A stretch of 64,000 nt of DNA from Algirhabdus cladophorae (GCF_044772865.1 NZ_CP173029.1:372001-436000); one strand, 5' to 3'; positions 50,814 to 59,694 are shown, numbered from the stretch's first letter. Numbers and translations are program-made. Notes: a model not told the origin generated them from the sequence alone.

Positions 50814-51148
50814 TTCATTGCTGCCGGAAAATTGTGCTGGCCTGCATCAAATGGCAGCGGTTTTGCCCAGATCACTTCGTCGATCACCAAGGGGCGGTAA
50901 AGATGCGGAAACAGATCACCGCCGCGCGAAGGTTCCCATTTCAGCGCGTCTCCCATGGCGGTGCTGTCAAAGGCCACCAGCCAAAGCCCTTGCAGTTGGT
51001 CAAAATGTTTTGCTGCAGTTTCAGGGGCTTGTGCGGCCGTCGAAAAATGGATGAATTGATCCTCTAGATCAATTGGTGCGCCATAGGTGCGCCCTTGATC
51101 CTGAAACGCCTTCCACTCGGGCCCACGAAAAATCTTGTAAATCATCAT
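50810..51148 (-). CDS. DUF952-domain protein
   Basis: 112 aa matching DUF952 (a mono-ADP-ribosyltransferase-like small fold): YKIFRGPEWKAF, DLEDQFIHFSTAAQAPETAAKHF, LKWEPSRGGDLFPHLYRPL. Function unknown; coupled to pyrD by ATGA. ATG at 51145 is an alternative start. Confidence 0.85.
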   Translation of the reverse strand: MMIYKIFRGPEWKAFQDQGRTYGAPIDLEDQFIHFSTAAQAPETAAKHFDQLQGLWLVAFDSTAMGDALKWEPSRGGDLFPHLYRPLVIDEVIWAKPLPFDAGQHNFPAAMK

Positions 51149-51279
51149 AGGCGTTGCATGCCTTTTCCAAACTAGAGCGTCAAGGGACTGTTACGTCAGG
51201 CTAGAATACTGTGCTAGGGCTTTGACTCTGTCTGCGGTTGCGGCCACCATTGGTTCATAAACACAACTGGGAGAGACCT

Positions 51280-52839
51280 ATGTTTGCTCGATTCTTGATG
51301 ACTGCTGGCGCCTTGGCGATTACGGCCGGAACGGCTGCCGCTGATTATTCACTGACTATTCTTCACACCAATGATTTCCATGCCCGTTTCGAGCCGATCT
51401 CGAAATACGACAGTGGCTGTAGCGCCGAGGACAACACCGAAGGAAAATGCTTTGGTGGCTCGGCTCGCTTGATGACGGCCATAAATGACGCCAAAGCCCG
51501 CTCTAACAACTGGGTGTTGCTGGATGGCGGTGACCAGTTCCAAGGCACCATGTTCTTTACATACTACAAAGGCATGCTGGCCGCCGAGATGATGAACCAG
51601 ATGGGTTATACGGCGATGACGGTGGGCAACCACGAGTTCAACCACGGCCCAGAGGTCCTGCGCGGTTTCATCGATGCCGTTGAGTTCCCGGTCCTGATGT
51701 CCAACGCCGATTATACAGGTGAGCCTGCGCTGAAAGATGCGCTGATCAAATCCACTGTGATCGAACAGGGGGGCGACAAGATCGGTATCGTTGGCCTTAC
51801 TCCCAAAAGCACCGAGGAACTGTCGTCACCCGGTCCAAATGTTATTTTCAGCGATCCCGCCCCAGCAGCACAGGCCGAAGTGGATAAACTGACAGCCGCA
51901 GGCATCGACAAGATTATTTTGTTGTCACACTCAGGCTATCAAACCGACCGGTATTTGGCGGATGTAGTAACAGGTATCGACGTGATCGTGGGCGGCCACA
52001 CCAACACATACCTCAACAGTAATGATGAAAAAGCCGATGGGCCTTACCCCACCATGCAAAACGGTGTGCCGATCGTGCAGGCCTATGCCTACGGTAAATA
52101 CCTCGGTGAGCTGAACATCACATTCGATGATGCAGGCAACGTCACAGAGGCCGTGGGCGGTCCAATTGTGATGGACGCCAGTGTGACGGAAAACGAAGCC
52201 GTCAAAGCGCGCATTGCCGAAGCGGCCAAGCCTTTGGAAGAAATCCGTAACAAAGTCGTGGCTGAAGCTGCGGCCTCGATTGAAGGCAACCGCGATTTCT
52301 GTCGCGCCGTGGAATGTCAGATGGGATCGCTTATTGCGGACGCGATGTTGGCACGGGTCAAGGATCAGGGCATTGATATTGCGCTACAAAACGGTGGCGG
52401 TATACGTGCCTCGATCGACGCAGGTCCTGTGACCATGGGCGAAGTTCTGACGGTTCTGCCGTTCCAAAACACGCTCAGCACCTTTGAGGTCACGGGTGCC
52501 GTGGTCAAAGCCGCTCTTGAAAACGGTGTGAGCCAAATCGAAGAAGGTGCCGGTCGGTTCCCCCAAGTCGCTGGCATGACCTTTAGCTTTGATGCATCCA
52601 AGCCTGCGGGTGAACGGATCACATCTGTGATGGTCGGCGGCATGGCCCTAGATATGGACAAGACATACGGTCTGGTGTCCAACAACTACGTGCGTGGTGG
52701 TGGGGACGGTTACAAAATGTTCCGTGATGCCCAAAACGTCTATGACTATGGTCCGGACTTGGCCGATGTGGTTGCGGAATACATGGCCTCTGCCGGCCCC
52801 GTGACGCCGTATACCGATGGTCGCATTACGCAGGAATAA
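51280..52839 (+). CDS. Periplasmic 5'-nucleotidase / UshA-like metallophosphatase
   Basis: 519 aa. Signal peptide MFARFLMTAGALAITAGTAAA cut near residue 21. Calcineurin-like metal motifs: LHTNDFHARFEP, GNHEFNHGPE, LSHSGYQTDR and GGHTNTYL. The C-terminal 5'-nucleotidase domain (about 340-510) has LQNGGGIRASIDAG and VSNNYVRGGGDGYKMF for substrate binding. It would strip phosphate from extracellular nucleotides, releasing nucleosides that the deo/add/upp enzymes elsewhere in the window can salvage. GGGAGAGACCT precedes the ATG at 51280. A terminator follows at 52857-52886. Confidence 0.9.
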   Translation: MFARFLMTAGALAITAGTAAADYSLTILHTNDFHARFEPISKYDSGCSAEDNTEGKCFGGSARLMTAINDAKARSNNWVLLDGGDQFQGTMFFTYYKGMLAAEMMNQMGYTAMTVGNHEFNHGPEVLRGFIDAVEFPVLMSNADYTGEPALKDALIKSTVIEQGGDKIGIVGLTPKSTEELSSPGPNVIFSDPAPAAQAEVDKLTAAGIDKIILLSHSGYQTDRYLADVVTGIDVIVGGHTNTYLNSNDEKADGPYPTMQNGVPIVQAYAYGKYLGELNITFDDAGNVTEAVGGPIVMDASVTENEAVKARIAEAAKPLEEIRNKVVAEAAASIEGNRDFCRAVECQMGSLIADAMLARVKDQGIDIALQNGGGIRASIDAGPVTMGEVLTVLPFQNTLSTFEVTGAVVKAALENGVSQIEEGAGRFPQVAGMTFSFDASKPAGERITSVMVGGMALDMDKTYGLVSNNYVRGGGDGYKMFRDAQNVYDYGPDLADVVAEYMASAGPVTPYTDGRITQE

Positions 52840-52856
52840 ACCCCTCAAAAACACCG

Positions 52857-52886
52857 AAAGGCGCGGCTTTCTGGCTGCGCCTTTTT
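52857..52886 (+). terminator. Rho-independent terminator
   Basis: AAAGGCGC (52857-52864) pairs with GCGCCTTT (52877-52884), extended by an inner GGC/GCT, and ends in a T run. It ends the nucleotidase gene. Confidence 0.85.
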
Positions 52887-52912
52887 GCATTCCGCTCAAA
52901 AAGTCACACCCT

Positions 52913-53338
52913 ATGATATCAAGAACGCCTCGTGCCGAAAAAGACCAAACCGCTGCAGATCTAGAGGCCCATCTCTTGGCCGATTTGGCACAAATCAACG
53001 TGCAGTCGCACAACGAAAGCATCGTTTTGGAACGCCGCGATCCGGCCGGCGTCCTGATTGCAGGTCTTACGGCAGACACGTCTTATGGTTGGGTATTGAT
53101 CAAGATTATCTGGGTCGCGCAACATTATCGGGGCCAGGGTTTGGGGCGCGACTTGATGCGATCGGCAGAGGAGCACGCACGGGCTTTGGGGTGCCATGCG
53201 GCATGGCTTGAAACATCCAATCCTGCGGCACCGGCATTCTACCAATCCCTTGGATACAGCGAATTTGGCTTGTTAGAAAATGCACCTGACCAAACCCCAG
53301 AAGACCACAAACGCTGGTTCATGCGCAAAACGCTTTAG
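52913..53338 (+). CDS. GNAT-family N-acetyltransferase
   Basis: 141 aa. Acetyl-CoA site at VAQHYRGQGLGRDLMRSAEEHAR (pattern Q/R-x2-G-x-G/A), followed by WLETSNPAAPAFYQSLGYSEFG. Substrate unknown. The frame starts 32 codons earlier inside the terminator; ATG at 52913 is the first after it. Confidence 0.85.
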   Translation: MISRTPRAEKDQTAADLEAHLLADLAQINVQSHNESIVLERRDPAGVLIAGLTADTSYGWVLIKIIWVAQHYRGQGLGRDLMRSAEEHARALGCHAAWLETSNPAAPAFYQSLGYSEFGLLENAPDQTPEDHKRWFMRKTL

Positions 53339-53344
53339 GTTTCC

Positions 53345-53373
53345 TTTCTTCCAAAAATACTCTCGCCGAAGGC
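53345..53373 (-). repeat. Partial dispersed repeat, reverse orientation
   Basis: Read on the minus strand it gives GGCGAGAGTATTTTTGG followed by AAGAAA, the same GAGTATTT plus A-rich tail as the copies at 44163 and 49714, but preceded by a different small hairpin (CGCC/GGCG). Lies between the acetyltransferase and SRAP genes. Confidence 0.55.
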
Positions 53374-53397
53374 GTCCGAAACTGGCAAGCTGCACCT

Positions 53398-54054
53398 ATG
53401 TGCGGACGTTTCTCGATCACTTTGCCGAATGATGCTATGGCCCAGCTGTTTGAGGCACAGCCAGCGAACGATTTGCCGGATGTTCCCAATTACAATGTGT
53501 GCCCAACAAACCAAATCCATGTGATCACCCAAGAAGACGGGCGACGGTTGCGCCCTATGCGCTGGGGGTTTTTGCCGCGTTGGTACAAATCGCCAACTGA
53601 TGGACCTTTGTTGATCAATGCGCGGGGCGAGACGATTGCGCAAAAACCTGCCTTTCGTAACGCTTGTCGGGAACGTCGGTGTTTGATCCCGGCTACAGGG
53701 TTTTACGAATGGACCAAAGATCCTGATCAGAACCGGCTGCCATGGTACATTCAACCTCAGGCGGATCAGCCTTTGGTGTTTGCAGGGGTCTGGCAGGTTT
53801 GGGAAAAGGGTGACACGCCGATTACCACTTGCGCCATCGTCACCACAGCGGCCAGTGAGGCAATGACAAACATCCATCACCGGGAACCTGTAACCCTAAG
53901 GCCTGCGGATTGGGGCAAATGGCTTGGGGAGGATGGCAAAGGTGCAGCCCTTTTGATGCGGGCCGCACCCAGCGACTTTTTAAAGTTCCACCGCGTAGCG
54001 CCAGCGGTAAATTCCAATCGTGCTGCTGGGCCTGATCTGATCACGCCGCTCTAG
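53398..54054 (+). CDS. SRAP (YedK/HMCES-type) DNA-protein crosslinking enzyme
   Basis: 218 aa. Invariant C2 (MCGRFSI) forms a thiazolidine link with abasic sites after removal of Met1. Other conserved residues: NARGETI (asparagine), GFYEW (glutamate) and HHREP (histidine). It shields abasic sites in single-stranded DNA from cleavage. The start must be the Met before the Cys, which confirms 53398. No SOS box was seen in the short upstream region. Confidence 0.93.
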   Translation: MCGRFSITLPNDAMAQLFEAQPANDLPDVPNYNVCPTNQIHVITQEDGRRLRPMRWGFLPRWYKSPTDGPLLINARGETIAQKPAFRNACRERRCLIPATGFYEWTKDPDQNRLPWYIQPQADQPLVFAGVWQVWEKGDTPITTCAIVTTAASEAMTNIHHREPVTLRPADWGKWLGEDGKGAALLMRAAPSDFLKFHRVAPAVNSNRAAGPDLITPL

Positions 54055-54060
54055 ACCAAA

Positions 54061-54085
54061 AAAAGGCCGCGCAACGTGCGCGGCC
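54061..54085. terminator. GC-rich hairpin, likely terminator
   Basis: GGCCGCGCA (54065-54073), loop ACG, TGCGCGGCC (54077-54085), a perfect 9-bp stem. The A run is upstream (54058-54064), so the U tract would form on leftward transcripts; for the + strand SRAP gene it is a stem without U tail. The gap from here to 54257 has no gene but contains ATATAGT...ACTATAT, a widely spaced inverted repeat. Confidence 0.5.
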
Positions 54086-54257
54086 TGTCCAGTCAGGGAG
54101 GTAATAGGATCACTAATACACCTTAAGATTGTTTTTTACCATAATATAGTGATCTGCTGTGATTGATAACTATATCTTGTGGGTGCTTGGCAACACTCGC
54201 CGTTTTAGCCTAGGGTGAACGGGTCCTTTGTCGCAACGCAGTCAGGAGCATATTCGC

Positions 54258-54773
54258 ATGGAAATGAAAGATACCCGTATCATTAAAGCTGACCCTGAAA
54301 CGGTGTATCAGGCGCTGCTTTCCGCTGAGGTTTTGCAGGCCTGCGTGCCAGGCTGCAAAGAGCTATCAGGCTCTCCCGAGGCGGGGTTTGAGGCGATAGT
54401 TGTCCAAAAGGTTGGGCCTGTGAAAGCGACGTTCAAAGGCCAAGTTGAATTGTCAGATATGGTTCCAAATCAAAGCCTTAGCATTGCAGGCGAGGGAAAA
54501 GGCGGTGCTGCTGGCTTTGCCAAGGGCGGCGCAGATGTCACTCTGGCGGCCGTCGAGGAGGGCACGGAATTGTCCTATGTGGTTGAGGCCAAGGTTGGCG
54601 GCAAACTGGCACAATTGGGCAGCCGTCTGATTGACGGTTTTGCCAAGAAAATGGCAGATCAGTTTTTCAACAATTTGCAGGACGCCATCGAAGAGCCGGA
54701 CGAGACGACGAATGACGCCGAAGTTGACGAGGACGCCCCCAAAAAGGGCTGGTTCAAGAAATTAATCAGCTAA
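54258..54773 (+). CDS. CoxG-like SRPBCC protein
   Basis: 171 aa of the carbon-monoxide-dehydrogenase subunit G family (SRPBCC/START-like fold): IKADPETVYQALLSAEVLQACVPGCKEL, GKGGAAGFAKGGADVTL, KLAQLGSRLIDGFAKKMADQFF. The acidic tail ends in KKGWFKKLIS, possibly membrane-touching. CoxG proteins anchor CO dehydrogenase to the membrane, but the cox structural genes are absent, and many CoxG-like proteins are unlinked. AGGAG at 54244-54248 supports ATG at 54258; the frame opens at 54228. It overlaps the end of the oppositely directed ABC ATPase. Confidence 0.82.
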   Translation: MEMKDTRIIKADPETVYQALLSAEVLQACVPGCKELSGSPEAGFEAIVVQKVGPVKATFKGQVELSDMVPNQSLSIAGEGKGGAAGFAKGGADVTLAAVEEGTELSYVVEAKVGGKLAQLGSRLIDGFAKKMADQFFNNLQDAIEEPDETTNDAEVDEDAPKKGWFKKLIS

Positions 54774-55727
54774 ATGGCAGGCCACACGCTGGCCCATTAG
54801 ATCACGCATAGCAGGGCGTTCTTGCGAACAGCGGTCCACTGCGATTGGGCATCGCGGGTGAAAGGCGCAGCCCGTTGGTGGGTTAATGGGATCGGGGATC
54901 TCACCTTGAGGCGGTTCCACTTCGCGCCCAAATCCGTCGATTTTGGGTGCGGCGGCCAGCAACATCTGCGTGTAGGGATGTTTGGGCGTCTCAAACAAAT
55001 GATCCGGTGTGGCTTCTTCGACCAAGCGACCAAGGTAAAGCACACCGATCTTATCTGCGATATGCTGCACCACGGTCAAATCGTGGCTGATAAAGAGATA
55101 GGTCAGGCCAAATTCGTCCTTCAGATCACTCATCAAATTCAAAACTTGGGCCTGAACCGAAACATCCAACGCCGATGTGGGTTCGTCACAGACAATCAGT
55201 TTAGGTTCCGAGGCCAGCGCGCGGGCAATGCAAATTCGCTGGCGTTGCCCACCGGAAAATTCATGGGGGAACTTGCCAGCGTCTTCGGCAGCGAGGCCCA
55301 CTTGGACCAGCAATTTCTCTGCAAGACCCTCTGGCGCCGCGCCGCGACTGGCCACAGGCTCTTCGATGATATCGCCAACCTTCCAGCGCGGATTGAGGCT
55401 GGCGTAGGGATCTTGGAAGATCATCTGAATGTCAGTGCGCGCGCGGTCAATAACCTCGGCGTCCTCTTCAGTCACAAGGTTCACACCGCCAATTTCCACA
55501 GCGCCATCTGAAGGCGGCAACAGACCCACTACCATTTTGCCAATGGTGGATTTGCCTGAACCACTTTCCCCGACCAACGCATAAACCGTGCGTTCGCCTA
55601 CATTAAAACTTACGTCCGAGACGGCAGTGAGCAGCGCCTTTGGCAAACGTTCGATCACGCGGTTGAGCCAGGGTTTTGAGACATCGAAGACGCGGGTCAG
55701 ATCTTGGACTTGGACGAGATCGCTCAT
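54762..55727 (-). CDS. Oligopeptide/dipeptide ABC transporter ATPase (DppF type)
   Basis: 321 aa starting at MSDLVQVQDLTRVF; the upstream extension in frame is discarded because it lies inside the other ATPase gene. Walker A GESGSGKST, signature FSGGQRQRICIARAL, Walker B LIVCDEPTSALDVSVQAQ, and the C-terminal oligopeptide signature (NPPTGCAFHPRCPIAVDRC) that holds an Fe-S-like cysteine pattern in this family. Its ATG overlaps the DppD-type stop by 4 bases. Last gene of the operon, converging with the CoxG-like gene with 12 bases overlapping. Confidence 0.93.
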   Translation of the reverse strand: MSDLVQVQDLTRVFDVSKPWLNRVIERLPKALLTAVSDVSFNVGERTVYALVGESGSGKSTIGKMVVGLLPPSDGAVEIGGVNLVTEEDAEVIDRARTDIQMIFQDPYASLNPRWKVGDIIEEPVASRGAAPEGLAEKLLVQVGLAAEDAGKFPHEFSGGQRQRICIARALASEPKLIVCDEPTSALDVSVQAQVLNLMSDLKDEFGLTYLFISHDLTVVQHIADKIGVLYLGRLVEEATPDHLFETPKHPYTQMLLAAAPKIDGFGREVEPPQGEIPDPINPPTGCAFHPRCPIAVDRCSQERPAMRDLMGQRVACHLAD

Positions 55728-56707
55728 GATGCAGCCTCCGTTTGGTTCACTGGATACCAACAGGCCGCGCGCGCCATGTCCGCACCAAGCCGGGGTATCG
55801 GGGATTGCACGCATTGCGCCTTGGCATAGTCGCATCGAGGGGCAAAGGCACATCCATCTGGAAGGTTGCCCAATCTGGGCATGGACCCGGGGATTTGCCG
55901 CAGCCGGTCGAGGCCTTTTGAGGCCAATGGTGTCGATCCCATCAACCCTTGGGTATAGGGGTGTTGGGGCGTGGTTAGCACTTCGCGCACCGGGCCCAGT
56001 TCGGCCAAGCGCCCTGCATACATCACGGCCACGCGGTCAGCGGTTTCTGCAATGACACCCATGTCATGGGTGATCAGCATAATGGCGGTGCCCCGCTCGC
56101 GGCAGAGCTTTTTGAGCAGGGCGATGATTTGCGCCTGTACCGAGACGTCCAGCGCTGTTGTCGGCTCGTCGGCGATAATGAGCGAGGGTTCGGCGCAAAG
56201 GGCCAGTGCAATGACTACGCGTTGCCGCATGCCACCGGAAAATTCATGTGGGTAGCTGTCGACGCGCTGGGCGGCGGCGGGAATGCCCACTTCGTCGAGG
56301 GCCGCAATAGCGCGTTTATGGGCGTCGGATTTGCTAAGGCCCAAATGCTCCATCATTGTTTCAGACAGTTGATCCCCGATGCGCAAAAGAGGGTTTAGCG
56401 AGGTTAGCGGGTCTTGGAACACCATCCCGATCTCTTTACCCCGCAAGCGGCGCATCTGTTCGCGCGGCAGGTTGTCTATGCGCTGATCCTTGAGCCATAT
56501 TTCACCGCTTGCAATGTGAGCAGGTCGGTTCAAAAGCCCGATTACAGCGTTGCCCGCCATAGATTTGCCAGCGCCACTTTCGCCCACAACCCCAAGGATT
56601 TCGCCAGCTTGAATGTCATAGCTAACGTGGTCCACAGGGCGCAAAACTGCGTGACGGGTAGGGATATCTACGACCAGATCACGGATGGACAAAACAGCGT
56701 TGGTCAT
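55724..56707 (-). CDS. Oligopeptide/dipeptide ABC transporter ATPase (DppD type)
   Basis: 327 aa. Walker A GESGAGKSM, signature FSGGMRQRVVIALAL, Walker B LIIADEPTTALDVSVQAQ, C-terminal CAFAPRCDYAKAQC. Pairs with the second ATPase. The gene upstream on the strand is an unrelated membrane protein, with 188 bases between that contain a short + strand ORF. Confidence 0.93.
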   Translation of the reverse strand: MTNAVLSIRDLVVDIPTRHAVLRPVDHVSYDIQAGEILGVVGESGAGKSMAGNAVIGLLNRPAHIASGEIWLKDQRIDNLPREQMRRLRGKEIGMVFQDPLTSLNPLLRIGDQLSETMMEHLGLSKSDAHKRAIAALDEVGIPAAAQRVDSYPHEFSGGMRQRVVIALALCAEPSLIIADEPTTALDVSVQAQIIALLKKLCRERGTAIMLITHDMGVIAETADRVAVMYAGRLAELGPVREVLTTPQHPYTQGLMGSTPLASKGLDRLRQIPGSMPRLGNLPDGCAFAPRCDYAKAQCVQSPIPRLGADMARAACWYPVNQTEAAS

Positions 56708-56866
56708 AGTTTATCCTCGCAAAAGGTGCTATTGTCGGACAAAGGCGGCAAAAAACGCATTGTTTTGGGTTTGTTTATCAATTTTGCTCTAAATTGACTG
56801 GCGCAAAACTTGTGAAATAGAGCCCCATCTGCTATATGACTGCTATCGACCCTAAAGGATTGACCC

Positions 56867-56899
56867 ATGTTGAAATTTCCACCTATCGTCATCGTCTAA
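56867..56899 (+). CDS. Possible 10-residue peptide ORF
   Basis: ATG at 56867 encodes MLKFPPIVIV and stops with TAA. AAAGGA at 56854-56859 is seven bases before the ATG, and a -35-like TTGACT is at 56794-56799, though the -10 box is poor. It lies opposite the operon in the gap before the dppD-type gene, with the last bases overlapping the end of the minus-strand membrane gene. Could be a leader peptide, a microprotein or chance. Confidence 0.25.
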   Translation: MLKFPPIVIV

Positions 56900-57624
56900 C
56901 CTGCCTCGGCGCTATTTGGCGCATTGATATGCTCTAGGGCCTGCAAGTCACTGCGGGCCTTTTGCATGTCTTGGGTCAGGTGCGGCTGTTTGTGTTTCAA
57001 GGCATGCGCCAACTCTTCATAAGCATTGATGCCTGCATACAATGCGCGCTGCCCCTCGTTAAAATAGCCCTTTAAGGCGTTTTTTCTCTCTTTCAGGGCC
57101 TTGCCTTCAAACTTGGATTCCGTAAACGCGATAATCAGTTGCGAGACATATTCGTCCGCTTGATAATACCGGATCACTTTGCCGATAACGGCATCGGGTA
57201 AATCCATAATTTCACTCTTCATCCGGTCAAAGACGTCATTTTCCTTTGGTACCACGCCCACAGGCATGCTGTGGGTTTGCCCTGTTTTACGACTGACATT
57301 GGCGAGCATAATGGGCTCGATTGTGCTGCGGGCCGCGATTGTGAACTGTTCCATGTGCTGTTCAAGGTGCATCTCTATCTCAGCATGAAGTGCGACCAAT
57401 AGCCGGCGTTGCCTGTCTTGTTTGCGCTTTGTTTCTTTGGCTTGGTCGTCGCCTTGTTTAAGAAGCCACAATATAAAAGAGCCAAGGACAGACGCGCCCA
57501 CACCCAATCCACGAATGACATCGCCTTCAAGATCATGAGTTTGAATGTCCGACCAGAAATAGCTGGTTGTCCCCCCAATGGCGGTGATTAACAGAATCAA
57601 ACATAGGACGCTAAACGGGCTCAT
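56896..57624 (-). CDS. Membrane protein of unknown function inside the peptide ABC operon
   Basis: 242 aa starting at MSPFSVLCLILLITAIGGTTSYFW; the start overlaps the permease stop by 4 bases, so it is translationally coupled. Two membrane helices (about 2-22 and 41-58, LGVGASVLGSFILWLL) are followed by a cytosolic, charged, helical domain (QAKETKRKQDRQRRLLVALHAEIEMHLEQHMEQF and further helices up to 240). Not recognised. It resembles no ABC component; its presence between permease and ATPase genes is unusual. Confidence 0.65.
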   Translation of the reverse strand: MSPFSVLCLILLITAIGGTTSYFWSDIQTHDLEGDVIRGLGVGASVLGSFILWLLKQGDDQAKETKRKQDRQRRLLVALHAEIEMHLEQHMEQFTIAARSTIEPIMLANVSRKTGQTHSMPVGVVPKENDVFDRMKSEIMDLPDAVIGKVIRYYQADEYVSQLIIAFTESKFEGKALKERKNALKGYFNEGQRALYAGINAYEELAHALKHKQPHLTQDMQKARSDLQALEHINAPNSAEAG

Positions 57625-58535
57625 CGCAGTTTCGGGTTCAACGCATCGCGCAGCCAATCGCCTAGCAGGTTCACCGCAAGGGCAAGAACCAGAAGGGTCA
57701 CGGCGGGGAACAGCAAGATCCACCACTCACCCGAAAAGAGGAAGCCTTGGCCAATGCGGATCAAGGTGCCGAGGGAGGGTTGTGTCGGTGGTGCTCCGAC
57801 GCCCAGAAAGCTGAGGGTCGCCTCTGCGATGATCGCCAAAGCCAGCGAGATTGTTGCAATCACCAGCACGGGTGACAGCACGTTGGGCAGAATATGACGC
57901 AACATAATCGCACCGGGTTTGCGGCCAATAAGGCGCGCGGCTTGGACGTATTCTTTGTTCTTTTCGACCAATGTGGCACCCCGCACCACACGGGCAAATT
58001 GCACCCAATCGCTGAGGCCAATGGCTATGATCAGCACCCAGATCGCCATTTGATCGCGGTATTCAACAGGGGTCACACCTTTGGCCACGCCAAAGATCAA
58101 CATGGCCACAAGGATCGCTGGGAAGGTCAGTTGCACGTCTGCCACGCGCATGATGATCGTCTCGGTCCAGCCGCCGACATAGCCTGCAATCAGGCCCAAT
58201 GTGATGCCCAGCACCATGGCAAAGGCCACCGCCATCAGCCCCACAAACAAGGATATGCGCATGCCATAAAGGATAGTTGAAAACACATCGCGTCCCTGAT
58301 CATCGGTCCCCAACCAAAAGCTGTCACCAGTGAATTGGTTCGGCGTCATCGGTTTGGAAAACCCGTTCATCAGGTTCAGCGATCCCGGATCAAATGGGTT
58401 AAATGGCGCAATGAGGGGGGCAAAGAGCGCGGCCAACATCAACAAAGCTACGACAACAAAGGACACCACAGCCACAGGTGAGCAGCGGAACGTGTAGGCA
58501 AAATCTGAAGCCCAAAACCGTGAGAGCATTTCCAT
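57621..58535 (-). CDS. Oligopeptide/dipeptide ABC transporter permease (DppC type)
   Basis: 304 aa, six helices with the N-terminal OppC segment (FRCSPVAVVSFVVVALLMLAAL), the GTDDQGRDVFSTILYGMRISL motif typical of DppC, and the EAA loop ARLIGRKPGAIMLRHILPNVLSPV. Shares its start with the DppB-type stop (1-base overlap). Confidence 0.94.
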   Translation of the reverse strand: MEMLSRFWASDFAYTFRCSPVAVVSFVVVALLMLAALFAPLIAPFNPFDPGSLNLMNGFSKPMTPNQFTGDSFWLGTDDQGRDVFSTILYGMRISLFVGLMAVAFAMVLGITLGLIAGYVGGWTETIIMRVADVQLTFPAILVAMLIFGVAKGVTPVEYRDQMAIWVLIIAIGLSDWVQFARVVRGATLVEKNKEYVQAARLIGRKPGAIMLRHILPNVLSPVLVIATISLALAIIAEATLSFLGVGAPPTQPSLGTLIRIGQGFLFSGEWWILLFPAVTLLVLALAVNLLGDWLRDALNPKLR

Positions 58536-59515
58536 CAGTGGGCTCCTCCACGATCTGCCCGCAGGCGCGGATCGATGGCGAAGTAAAGCAGATCAACGAT
58601 CAAGTTGATACCGACAAACATCACGGAAATGAGCATCAGGTATGCGGCCATTACGGGGATATCAACGAACTGGATCGCGTTGATAAAGAGTAAGCCAACC
58701 CCGGGCCATTGAAAGACAGTTTCCGTAATAATTGCAAAGGCGATGATGCTGCCCAATTGCAGACCGGTCACGGTGATCACTGGTACCAGAGTGTTCTTCA
58801 AAGCATGGCGGAAATTTACTGTGCGTTCGCGCAAACCACGGGCGCGGGCAAAGCGGATGTAATCGGCCCGTAGGACCTCCAGCATCTCAGATCGGACCAA
58901 CCGCATGATCAGGGTCATTTGATATAGGCCAAGTGTGATCGAGGGCAGGATCAACGCCTTGAGGCCCGAGGCCGTCAAAAATCCTGTGGACCAACTGCCG
59001 ATCATAACTGTATCGCCACGACCAAAAGAGGGCAGCCAGCCCAACTCGACCGAGAACAGATAAATCAGCAGTATGCCGATAAGGAATGTCGGCAAGGACA
59101 CCCCGATGAGGGACGTTGTCATGATGAAATTCGCCGCCCATCCGTCCCTTCGAATAGCAGTAAACACGCCCAATCCGATCCCGATGCTTATGGCCAAAAA
59201 GCCGGAAACAGCCGCCAATTCCAGTGTGGCAGGCGCGCGTTCCAGCAAAATATCGGCCACTGGACGGCCCTGTCGGTAGCTGACCCCCAAATTGCCATCA
59301 ACTGCATTGCCTAGGAATTTATAGTATTGCACCACAAAAGGTTGATCGAGGCCAAGCTGTGTACGCAAACGTTCGATATCGGCCTGCGTGCGTTCCTGTC
59401 CTAGCATGTTGTCAATCGGATCCCCGACAAAACGGAACATAGAAAAGGCAACCAAACCAACGACCAAGAGGACAAGGAATGATTGCAACACACGGCGAAT
59501 GACGAAAGCTAGCAT
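58535..59515 (-). CDS. Oligopeptide/dipeptide ABC transporter permease (DppB type)
   Basis: 326 aa. MLAFVIRRVLQSFLVLLVVGLVAFSMFRFVGDPID is the standard DppB start, and FARARGLRERTVNFRHALKNTLVPVI the EAA loop. The gene follows the binding-protein gene of the operon, but an RTX-type gene on the opposite strand separates them. A perfect inverted repeat lies just upstream. Confidence 0.94.
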   Translation of the reverse strand: MLAFVIRRVLQSFLVLLVVGLVAFSMFRFVGDPIDNMLGQERTQADIERLRTQLGLDQPFVVQYYKFLGNAVDGNLGVSYRQGRPVADILLERAPATLELAAVSGFLAISIGIGLGVFTAIRRDGWAANFIMTTSLIGVSLPTFLIGILLIYLFSVELGWLPSFGRGDTVMIGSWSTGFLTASGLKALILPSITLGLYQMTLIMRLVRSEMLEVLRADYIRFARARGLRERTVNFRHALKNTLVPVITVTGLQLGSIIAFAIITETVFQWPGVGLLFINAIQFVDIPVMAAYLMLISVMFVGINLIVDLLYFAIDPRLRADRGGAH

Positions 59516-59540
59516 GGGCTCACCGTGCGGCTTGGGCCCA

Positions 59541-59578
59541 AAAGGGTCAAGAGCGCTAAAGTTGTTTTTTGACCCTTT
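59541..59578. repeat. Perfect 10-bp inverted repeat upstream of dppB
   Basis: AAAGGGTCAA (59541-59550) and TTGACCCTTT (59569-59578), 18 bases apart, 26 bases before the dppB-type ATG. May be a transcript-stabilising hairpin or partial terminator of the original binding-protein/permease junction. The rest of the gap up to 59694 has no further gene. Confidence 0.6.
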
Positions 59579-59694
59579 GGACGAAGATTACCAAAAATTT
59601 GAGTGACGCTGCGTGAGGTAAGAGCATAGTATTAACCAATGGCCGTAGTGTTTGGGACACTGGGCGATGGCATTTATATTTTGGGGGATTTTCC

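Noticed and set aside
54258..54773. CO dehydrogenase operon
   Set aside because: Only a CoxG-like protein is present; no coxL, coxM or coxS-type genes are in the window.
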